Origin: JAMXLO01 sp035569235
GTDB taxonomy: Bacteria > Pseudomonadota > Alphaproteobacteria > Acetobacterales > Acetobacteraceae
Assembly (NCBI GenBank): GCA_035569235.1
Contig: DATMND010000213.1
Coordinates: forward strand, 1 to 21,738
DNA: 21,738 nucleotides
Reading direction: 5' to 3'
Positions within the stretch are counted from its first letter, which is position 1, and every line of letters begins with the position of its first letter. Shown in pieces: positions 16,145-21,738 of the stretch. A program made the translations under genes and the position numbers. A model generated the notes under the pieces. It had not been told where the DNA came from. It searched no databases and worked only from the letters and a program-made list of their open reading frames with translations.

Positions 16145-17980
16145 TCAGCAGCCGGCGCGTTTCTCCTTGCGCCATGAATCGAGTTCGCTGAACAACCCGA
16201 CGATCCGTGCCATCCCCTCGGGTGGCATGAGATTGAATAGCACGGCGGCGGCACCAGGATGCTGCTCACGATCGAAGATGGCAATGTCGACGGCAATCGA
16301 CTCGCCCTCGCGAGTCTCCTGCTCCGAAAGCTCGATGCCGCGGGCGATGACGCCGTCGCGGTCACCGATCGCCTGATCGATGCTGAAGGTAAATTGCCTG
16401 GGGCTAGCGCCGCAGTTATGGCACACCGTAGTGCCATTCGGATTCAGCGCCCCGCAGTCGTCGCAAGTCCAGTTCTGTGCGACACCTTGCCCTGCTCGCA
16501 GCCGCTCCGGCGCATCGGGGTTCTGGGGCGGCGGCGGAATGACTCCCTGCTCCTCCTCGTAATTCCGTGCAAACTGCACGAAGCTATCAATCTCGGGGAT
16601 GATCATGTAGGCTCGCGAGTAATCATTTGAGCCGGCAGAGCGGATGGCGCGGCCGCCCAGCTGACGGAAGTAGAGCTCGGTCTCGGCCTGACTGAGATTG
16701 ATAATGACCCGGAGCCGCGGGATGTCGACGCCCTCAGAGACCATATTGACGCTGACCAGCCAGCGCTTAGTGCCAGAACGGAACGCCTCAATGAGCTGCT
16801 CCGCATCAGGCACGCGGGAGTGCACGACGATCGGCGGCTCGCCCTCAACCTTCTCGATAAGCTCTCTGAAGTACTCTGCCATTTCGATGGTAGGCGCGGC
16901 CACCATAGCGCCGGCATTGGGCAGACCGCCCGCCTCGGGCGGGTTGACGAGCAACTCGTCGAGCTTGCGGTTGGCCCATTCCAACATCGATTTGTGGTAG
17001 GCCGGCAGAGGACTCCGCACCATGCGGCCAAACTCGCAGCGCTGCGCGACCAATTTTGCGAACAGCGGGTCGGGACAAACCGGCCTTTCCTTGGGTCGGA
17101 CAACGAAGCTGGCACCGCCGGGTAGGCTGATCTCGAACTCGCCAGGATGACGATGGAAAACCATGGGGCGGCAGTATCCGGCCTCGATGGCCCTTCGATA
17201 CGTCAGGGTGTAGCAGCCACCCTCCGGGACAAGGATATTGCCGTCATCGCCGAGGTCGAACCACTGCATGCCGTTGCCGTCGGAGCGGACGGGAGTGCCG
17301 GTCAATGCGACGACGAAAGTCGCATTGGCAAATGCATTGTCGGCTCCGATGCCCCAGGCGGCAGAGATGGCAGCATGGTGATGTTCGTCGCAGAGCACCA
17401 GGGTTCGGAACTTCTCGCAAATGGCCTGCATTTCCGGTAGCAGGTCGGAGATCGCCCCCCAAGTGGCACAGATGTCCGGTTGGTAGGCGGCGACTTGACG
17501 GCCGCTCTGCGTGATTTTCATCATTCGCCGACCTGTCAGCCTGTGGAAGTCGGCGGCCCATTTGCGCACTACTTCCTTTCGTGGCGCGATGGTAATGACA
17601 CGATCGATGAGGTTCTGCCGCAAGAAGTGCTCGGCGAGCCACGCCCCCATCAGAGTCTTCCCAGCGGCGGGGGTCGCGTTGACCAGGAAGTGGCGGTCAG
17701 CGGCATCAGTGACGAGCCACTTAACTGCCTTAGCGAAGCACTCCCGCTGCCACTCACGGGGGATAAATGTTTCGTCCATGACAGCCTTGGTACCTTTCAC
17801 AAGGTTGCAACGTCGGCACAGTGCCGCGCCATTCCTGGTCGTCGTCGGTCCCCCTTTGCTCCATGGAACAACATGATCAGCATGGAACGCGGGCGGCAGT
17901 ATTGCGCCGCAGCCCAGGCATTGGCCGCCGGCCACGAATGCGAGGATGCGACGCTGCAGGGCACTAAAGGTTCTTCTCAT
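16145..17980 (-). CDS. HNH nuclease - SF2 helicase fusion with C-terminal zinc ribbon
   Basis: This 611-aa protein has three parts. Residues 1-65 are an HNH domain with zinc pairs C21/C24 and C55/C58, D35-H36 (ADHVVPWSKGG), N50 and N59. Residues about 73-460 are an SF2 helicase: motif I TPAAGKT (K108), motif II DEHH (198-201), motif III TGTP (227-230), motif V SEGVDIP (415-421) and motif VI QLGGRAIR (440-447). A CxxC...CxxC zinc ribbon follows (W504, C506/C509/C520/C523), then about 80 unassigned residues. All catalytic residues are present, so it should be an ATP-driven DNA translocase or remodeller with a cutting domain. ATG 17980 overlaps the upstream gene by 17 bp; a longer start at 18052 would add 24 unconserved-looking residues. 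I know no named system with exactly this layout. Confidence 0.9.
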   Translation of the reverse strand: MRRTFSALQRRILAFVAGGQCLGCGAILPPAFHADHVVPWSKGGPTTTRNGAALCRRCNLVKGTKAVMDETFIPREWQRECFAKAVKWLVTDAADRHFLVNATPAAGKTLMGAWLAEHFLRQNLIDRVITIAPRKEVVRKWAADFHRLTGRRMMKITQSGRQVAAYQPDICATWGAISDLLPEMQAICEKFRTLVLCDEHHHAAISAAWGIGADNAFANATFVVALTGTPVRSDGNGMQWFDLGDDGNILVPEGGCYTLTYRRAIEAGYCRPMVFHRHPGEFEISLPGGASFVVRPKERPVCPDPLFAKLVAQRCEFGRMVRSPLPAYHKSMLEWANRKLDELLVNPPEAGGLPNAGAMVAAPTIEMAEYFRELIEKVEGEPPIVVHSRVPDAEQLIEAFRSGTKRWLVSVNMVSEGVDIPRLRVIINLSQAETELYFRQLGGRAIRSAGSNDYSRAYMIIPEIDSFVQFARNYEEEQGVIPPPPQNPDAPERLRAGQGVAQNWTCDDCGALNPNGTTVCHNCGASPRQFTFSIDQAIGDRDGVIARGIELSEQETREGESIAVDIAIFDREQHPGAAAVLFNLMPPEGMARIVGLFSELDSWRKEKRAGC

Positions 17981-18536
17981 GGCGCTCGAGTTCGGCAATG
18001 CGCGCCTCTGCCTCGCAGAGACGCTTGCGCGTCTGTTCGAGTTCCTGTGCAAGCAGGGAGAGCTTAGTGCTGCTGGCCTCGGCCGCAGCAGTAGCTATGT
18101 AGCGGTCCTTCGGTTCCGTCAGGTGCAGCTCGGCATCGGCTTTTTCAGCCTCGGTGAGCTCCATTTGATATTCGACAAGAGTGAGCCGCTCGGCATTGAA
18201 GGAGAGTGGTGGCACGACGATGGCGAGCCGGTTAACGCGATCCAACGCTTCGGCGAAGGACACCATACGGGTGGTGATTTTCCGGCCAGAGTGCCGACGC
18301 CGGGTGACCTCGGCGGTCAAGCTGCCGCCGCTGGCACCCAGCACGACCATAGCTTCGAGATCGGTGAGCGGAGACCCAGTGTGGAGCCATGCGCGGATGG
18401 CGCTGGCCGTGGCGGAATCTACAGAGCGTTTGGCAGGTTTCGGCCTCCTGCCGAGGACAAGTCCCATATCGAGGGGGCGGCTGGGCCTGACTGGCTCGTC
18501 CGGCGGTGGCGCGGCGAATAATACCATGCTGTCCAT
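17964..18536 (-). CDS. HTH plus coiled-coil protein of the HNH-helicase operon
   Basis: This 190-aa protein is not assigned with certainty. After a Pro-rich start (residues 1-40), residues about 45-100 read AIRAWLHTGSPLTDLEAMVV, then L-x-x-x-V-x-x-R-R-H-S-G-R-K-I. This pattern resembles the winged helix-turn-helix type often found in phage and mobile-element proteins (HTH_39-like). A hydrophobic segment follows, with LAIVVPPLSFNAE. The C-terminus (about 150-190) is a predicted coiled coil of charged heptads (LAQELEQTRKRLCEAEARIA). It overlaps the helicase gene by 17 bp, so the products are probably made in fixed proportion. It may bind DNA or tether the helicase; this is inferred. Confidence 0.7.
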   Translation of the reverse strand: MDSMVLFAAPPPDEPVRPSRPLDMGLVLGRRPKPAKRSVDSATASAIRAWLHTGSPLTDLEAMVVLGASGGSLTAEVTRRRHSGRKITTRMVSFAEALDRVNRLAIVVPPLSFNAERLTLVEYQMELTEAEKADAELHLTEPKDRYIATAAAEASSTKLSLLAQELEQTRKRLCEAEARIAELERHEKNL

Positions 18537-18554
18537 AGGATGGATTCATCCTTC

Positions 18555-18944
18555 TCATAGTGAGATGGCGACCTGTACAAGATACGGTCCAAGTGCTCTG
18601 CGCTCTTGGAGTGTAAGCCGGTCGCACAGAAATTTGGCGAAATCAGTCGGACTGATCTCGGCGGTCATTGCGGACATACCATTGAGGGCGACCTTCGCTA
18701 GCAGGGCCGACTGTTCGCCGGCGGGTGCAATCACTGCACCCTTGGTCAGCATGCCGCTGGTGGCAATAATCACTTCGGGGCTGAGATTGAGCGTGCGCAA
18801 TGCCTCGACGAGTTGAATGTTGTTGAGACGATGCGGGGACTTGGCACCGATCGCCCTATGGCGGAGCGGATGTTTTCCCAGCGTGCGCAGCAATATTTTG
18901 CGGTCCGCAATCGCCGCCTTTCCACGCACGGGATCACCTATCAC
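18555..18944 (-). CDS. Unrecognised small protein of the HNH-helicase operon
   Basis: This 129-aa protein has no recognised family. It has a basic N-terminus (GKAAIADRKILLRTLGKHPL), then a mixed helix/strand body (LNNIQLVEALRTLNLSPEVI; GMLTKGAVIAPAGEQSALLA) and a helical end with TDFAKFLCDRLTLQERRALG. There is no transmembrane segment or metal motif. No ATG fits: the frame is open to 19154, but that upstream part runs inside the preceding gene in another frame. I therefore place the start at GTG 18944, overlapping the preceding gene by 11 bp. GTG 18929, four bases after AGGTGA, is nearly as good. The next gene begins 18 bp downstream. Confidence 0.6.
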   Translation of the reverse strand: MIGDPVRGKAAIADRKILLRTLGKHPLRHRAIGAKSPHRLNNIQLVEALRTLNLSPEVIIATSGMLTKGAVIAPAGEQSALLAKVALNGMSAMTAEISPTDFAKFLCDRLTLQERRALGPYLVQVAISL

Positions 18945-19338
18945 GAGTTTGCTCTTTCGTGATTGCTGCGGAGGACGGATGATGCGGCAGCGCCCACCGG
19001 CAGGGACCGCGCAGCATCGGCATCTTGCGAATCGTCCCTTGTTTTCCGGAGCGCGTGAGGAACACCCGCAGATTGTCATAGCCCACCTCAATCCCGGTGC
19101 CTTTAACCTGGTGGTAAAGTTCCCTGGCTCTGATCCCTCCATGGCCGGCGTCATTAAGAAAGGGGAAGATCACATCTCGAACGAATTGCTGAGTTAGTCG
19201 CGGCTTGGCAGCCGCATTGGCGCCCTGCAACTCCTGGTTGACTTGGCGCAGTTCTGTTTGCAACGTGAGGATAAGTTCCTGCAATTGGCGCTGTTTGGCG
19301 AGTAGACGCTGAATCTGGGACTGTTGGGCATTCGACAT
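18934..19338 (-). CDS. Coiled-coil / winged-helix-like protein, first gene of HNH-helicase operon
   Basis: This 134-aa protein opens with a Gln/Leu-rich coiled coil (residues 4-42; QSQIQRLLAKQRQLQELILT and onward heptads). A compact domain follows at about 50-105 (VRDVIFPFLNDAGHGGIRAR, ELYHQVKGTGIEVGYDNLRV, FLTRSGKQGTIRK). Its helix-helix-helix-hairpin order resembles a winged helix that would bind DNA. The C-terminal 25 residues are polar and may be disordered. The frame is open to 19434, but I choose ATG 19338, where the heptads begin; no ribosome site is obvious. It is the first gene of the run and lies 115 bp downstream (in transcription direction) of a 49-bp hairpin. An autoregulator or DNA-recognition subunit is a reasonable guess. 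Confidence 0.65.
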   Translation of the reverse strand: MSNAQQSQIQRLLAKQRQLQELILTLQTELRQVNQELQGANAAAKPRLTQQFVRDVIFPFLNDAGHGGIRARELYHQVKGTGIEVGYDNLRVFLTRSGKQGTIRKMPMLRGPCRWALPHHPSSAAITKEQTRDR

Positions 19339-19452
19339 GGCCGGTAATGTGAGGCCGCCGCTTAGCACTTGCAAGATGAAACAAAAACCGAGGGGAATGC
19401 GTGATGGAATCCAGCAAATACAATGGCTTAACACCCATTGACGAAACGGATC

Positions 19453-19501
19453 AATTGGTGTAGGAAACGGAAGAAAGCTTCTTCCGTTTCCTACACCAAT
19501 T
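19453..19501. repeat. 49-bp near-perfect inverted repeat upstream of the HNH-helicase operon
   Basis: Two 23-bp arms (19453-19475 and 19479-19501) are perfect complements separated by 3 bases (AGC). The arm starts AATTGGTGTAGGAAACGG. Base composition is lower in GC than the surroundings. There is no T-tract, so a simple terminator is unlikely. An operator, a recombination or transposon end, or a structured RNA are all possible. Confidence 0.9.
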
Positions 19502-19553
19502 CGTCTGTTACGATTTCAGCAGCTCGCGCCCACTGAATGCTCTCACATTGTCG

Positions 19554-20069
19554 TTATCGACGGCTCGCAGCCCCCGGTCTGGCCTTGCAGCCATCACTCC
19601 CGTACGTTGGCCCCAGCATGCGATGCGCATCGGCTGCACTCTTCGGTTGAGGATTGGCCCGTGGCCAGTCATGCTGCCATGCCTCGGCAGCCGCGGCCGC
19701 GCCGACGATCTGAGGCCGTGACTTGGGCAGCATCCGCGCCGTCGATCTGCCGGCGCAACTCGTAGCGCGAGTCCGCGACACCCTGCCGGGACGGGCCGCC
19801 TGCGGTTCATTCGCGGCTCGTCGTGTTCGCATCCGACTGGAGCTGACGAACCACTCACGAGCCAGCGCTTTCAGTTGCTCGTTAACAGGTGGCCGCACAC
19901 CACTCCTCTGTAATGCGTGCGCATGGTCGCTTACCGGCAATGCTTGCATTGCGCCAGAGAGGGGAGCCCACAGAGCAGAGATGGACGGCGCTTCCTGGCG
20001 CAAATCATGGAGGCGCTGTTGAGCCTGCTCGATCTGCCTAGCGAGGCCATCGCAGTGGCGCGAGATCAC
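19554..20069 (-). CDS. Doubtful hypothetical ORF, possibly decayed
   Basis: This is a 171-codon open frame from a GTG at 20069, with a purine-rich stretch (AAGGGAGGGAGG) about 13 bases upstream. The first 75 residues look protein-like: two amphipathic helices (LARQIEQAQQRLHDLRQEA; NEQLKALAREWFVSSSRM). The rest is Arg/Ala/Pro-rich, like frameshifted high-GC sequence. A different minus frame ending at 19508 (…DNDNVRAFSGRELLKS) could be its original C-terminus after a frameshift. I recognise no family. It may be a remnant gene of the mobile region. Confidence 0.3.
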   Translation of the reverse strand: MISRHCDGLARQIEQAQQRLHDLRQEAPSISALWAPLSGAMQALPVSDHAHALQRSGVRPPVNEQLKALAREWFVSSSRMRTRRAANEPQAARPGRVSRTRATSCAGRSTARMLPKSRPQIVGAAAAAEAWQHDWPRANPQPKSAADAHRMLGPTYGSDGCKARPGAASRR

Positions 20070-20379
20070 CGCGATCGCGACGCCTCCCTCCCTTGCGCGT
20101 TAATGCGCTCCTTCTCGGTAACCTGTCGCTGGGCGCGCGCCTTCGCGGCGGAGGGTTCTTCGGCCCGATCATCATGATCGTAAAACTACCTATTGAAGTC
20201 AGATATACAAACACCAAACTCCTGCACCAATTGCAGCTCGCAGGCAAATGCCGATGCACGTCATCCCATGCCGCCCTAACCTGCCCCGCCGGTCACCGCG
20301 AGGAGTTCGCCAATCCATCGCCCACGGCAAGCGCTTTGCCTCGCAGCGCTGGGCTCAGACTTGGACAGCCTTCATTTCC
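20070..20379. other. Intergenic stretch with no supported gene
   Basis: This roughly 310-base stretch lies between the doubtful open frame and the tandem repeat. It contains a short AT-rich island at about 20170-20225, unusual for the window and possibly a promoter or an old insertion scar. No convincing coding frame, RNA gene or strong hairpin was found. Confidence 0.45.
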
Positions 20380-20893
20380 GGCTCGCTTTTCTTGCTCCGC
20401 TCCCGGTTAACGTGACTCTGAGACACAGACGAGACTTGGAACTCGCAGCGACATGCCTCCGCATGCGAACCGTTTCAGACAACCATCTCGCTGCACTGGC
20501 GCGGACTTCCCCACGGCCCGCCCCGGACCTGATCCGGCGTTCATACGCCGCTCGGTTTTCCTCCATCATCACCGATCAACGAGACTCTGAGACGCTACCG
20601 AGACAACGGAACCAGGGGCGACGCCCCGCGGTCCAGCACGCCACCCGCTTCAGGCAACGGCCGCGCAGTAACGGCACGGACTCCGCCCGCCTTAACCAAC
20701 GGCTTGCTTTTCCTCCACCGCCACCGATGAGCGAGACTCTGAGACGCTGCCGAGATCAGGCGCCAGCCCCGCCACGCCTCGGCTCCACTCGCCCACCGCT
20801 CCGAGCAACCGCCTCGGAGTGCCGGCGCAGCAATCACCCGCCTCCGACTTCGGCGCGCTTTTCCGCTACCGTCGCCGATCACCGAGACTCTGA
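20380..20893. repeat. Degenerate ~150-bp tandem repeat with four 45-bp conserved boxes
   Basis: Conserved 45-bp boxes lie at 20380-20424, 20549-20593, 20701-20745 and 20852-20896 (the last is cut off after 20893 by an IS). Periods are 169, 152 and 151. Each box has a G-C-TTTTC start, a C/A-rich middle and the core GACTCTGAGA; copies 2 and 3 continue GACGCTnCCGAGA. A second weaker block (CGCTTCAGGCAACGGCC-like) recurs 57-63 bases after the core, at 20471, 20646 and 20797. Between blocks the sequence is divergent. No single reading frame runs through all copies in phase, because the periods are not all multiples of three. Function is unknown. Confidence 0.75.
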
Positions 20894-21460
20894 GAGTCCG
20901 TCCGGAAAGTTCATACCGGATTGCATAGCTTTCGCAGCATCAACCGGATTGATGCAAGCTGAAGAAATGCCAGCGCATTGCGGCTGAGGTTCTCGAAGTC
21001 CTTGGCAAGGCGACGGCAGCGATTGAGCCACGCCAGGGTGCGCTCGACTACCCAGCGCATTGGCAGGACCACAAAGCCGTTCGCCTGATCCGATCGTTTC
21101 ACGATCTCGATCGAGAGGTGTGGTAGAACCTCGGCCACGGCTGTGGCAAACTTTGGTCCCTGATAGCCCGCATCGGCGAACAGCTTCACCAAGAAGGGAT
21201 ACATCCCGAACAAGGTCGAGAGGAGCAGAACACCACCGTCACGATCCTGGATATCCGCAGGATGCACCACCGCATGCAGCAGCAGACCTACCGTGTCGAC
21301 CAGGATATGCCGCTTCTTGCCGTAGATCTTCTTGCCCGCATCATACCCGGGTGGATCGATGCAGGCCCCCCTTTTTCCGCACTCTTCACGCTCTGGCTGT
21401 CGATGACGCAGGCGGTTGGACTGGCGTCTCGGTCCACTTGCTCGCGGCATTTCTGGTAGA
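20894..21460 (-). mobile_element. IS5-family insertion sequence, 5'-truncated
   Basis: This is the distal part of an IS5-family element (IS427/IS1031-like by transposase sequence). The proposed outer end starts GAGTCCGTCCGGAAAG at 20894, directly after TGA at 20891-20893, which would suit a TNA target duplication. The other end is missing: the transposase gene stops matching at about 21460, where an IS6-like terminus begins. Exact ends are inferred without the opposite inverted repeat. Confidence 0.75.
20911..21460 (-). pseudogene. IS5-family transposase, truncated and frame-split
   Basis: This is a DDE transposase of the IS5 type. Reading from high to low coordinates, one frame gives ALYQKCREQVDRDASPTA then CVIDSQSVKSAEKGG with the first Asp. 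A -1 shift at the A5G6 run (complement of 21366-21376) moves to the frame ACIDPPGYDAGKKIYGKKRH. That frame continues with HILVDTVGLLLH, VHPADIQDRDG, LFADAGYQGPK (second Asp) and MRWVVERTLAWLNRCRRL (Glu). The stop is at 20911. About 90 N-terminal residues, including the usual DNA-binding part, are absent because of the IS6-type element. The frame split could be the programmed shift used by many IS427-type elements or a real mutation. Either way this copy cannot make a full enzyme. Confidence 0.9.
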
Positions 21461-21738
21461 GGGCTCTGTCGCGATAAGCCATTGCGCTCGGACCGAACCG
21501 GGTGGGTGGCTACAGCTCAATACGCCAGAGCGTAAAATTGCTCTGCTGCGGACACGAATGTCCCGTTGGGGCTGGCCAGCTGCCCCTTTCGGATCATGTG
21601 CATCGTCTTAATACCCGCCAGCAGGATCCGCGCACAGCGCGGAGACTTGAAACCCAGCATTGGCCGAGTAATGCGCTTGATGGCACGATGGTCCTGCTCG
21701 ACAATATTATTCAAGTATTTGCACTGACGCAGGTCAAT
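21461..21738 (-). mobile_element. IS6-family insertion sequence (partial, runs off the edge)
   Basis: The element's near end is proposed at GGGCTCTGTCGCG (21461-21473), similar to the GGCTCTGTTGC-type termini of IS6-family elements. It contains the 3' end of an IS6 transposase gene and continues past the right edge. It abuts the truncated IS5 transposase. Confidence 0.7.
21517..21738 (-). CDS. IS6-family transposase, C-terminal part (partial)
   Basis: The last 73 codons of an IS6-family (IS26/IS240-like) DDE transposase are present; the gene begins beyond the right edge. Characteristic C-terminal sequence is clear: QCKYLNNIVEQDHRAIKR, with the catalytic Glu in the V-E-Q-D-H-R block, then RPMLGFKSPRCARILLAG and TMHMIRKGQL. 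It ends FYALAY at a TGA (21517-21519). The frame stays open to the edge, with no internal defect in the visible part. IS6 elements move by cointegrate formation and often bring together accessory genes. Confidence 0.93.
   Translation of the reverse strand: MDLRQCKYLNNIVEQDHRAIKRITRPMLGFKSPRCARILLAGIKTMHMIRKGQLASPNGTFVSAAEQFYALAY

Noticed and set aside
19723..20022. 99-codon plus-strand frame in the degenerate region
   Set aside because: No recognisable motif or ribosome site, and it lies antisense to a slightly better minus-strand frame.
20380..20896. CRISPR array
   Set aside because: The units are about 150 bp, the conserved boxes are degenerate, spacers share a second conserved block, and no cas genes are present.
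20361..20987. 208-codon plus frame through the tandem repeat as a real repeat protein
   Set aside because: The repeat copies fall in different phases of this frame (periods 169 and 152 are not multiples of three), so the repeat is not a protein repeat in this frame, and the frame runs into the IS end.

Overview
The window is GC-rich, densely coded chromosomal DNA from an alphaproteobacterium, most likely a member of the Acetobacteraceae/Rhodospirillales. The main clue is a Hint-domain protein whose whole architecture (parallel-beta repeats, Hint, conserved C-terminal tail) is characteristic of that family. High-GC codon use and the types of core genes present agree with this. No rRNA, tRNA or CRISPR array was seen.

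Positions 1-16042 look like ordinary chromosome. They hold a CBS/DUF294 nucleotidyltransferase that converges on an SLC5 symporter-histidine kinase fusion, then the Hint-domain protein, a HAD phosphatase and a small Ala-rich protein. A minus-strand cluster follows: a CMD-like protein, a class-I glutamine amidotransferase (peptidase C26), the pseudouridine synthase RluB/RsuA, RsmD and a NIPSNAP protein. After it come tadA, a purD-CAP protein pair, a GFA protein, a DUF983 gene coupled to a small membrane protein, and an alkylsulfatase-like metallo-beta-lactamase. Two conspicuous intergenic palindromes lie here, at 8588-8664 and 14627-14718.

Positions 16145-19338 hold the most interesting part: four minus-strand genes in one overlapping run. 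In transcription order they encode a coiled-coil plus winged-helix-like protein, an unrecognised 129-aa protein, an HTH plus coiled-coil protein, and a 611-aa protein that fuses an HNH nuclease to an SF2 helicase and a C-terminal zinc ribbon. Nuclease, motor and DNA-binding adaptors together suggest an uncharacterised anti-mobile-element (defence) or DNA-processing system. A 49-bp hairpin sits about 115 bp upstream of the first gene.

Positions 19339-21738 are accessory and degenerate. They contain one weak reading frame, a roughly 150-bp degenerate tandem repeat (four 45-bp conserved boxes), an IS5-family element that appears to have inserted into the fourth box, and an IS6-family element that appears to have inserted into the IS5 transposase gene and runs off the right edge. 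The putative defence operon therefore lies beside a mobile-element hot spot.
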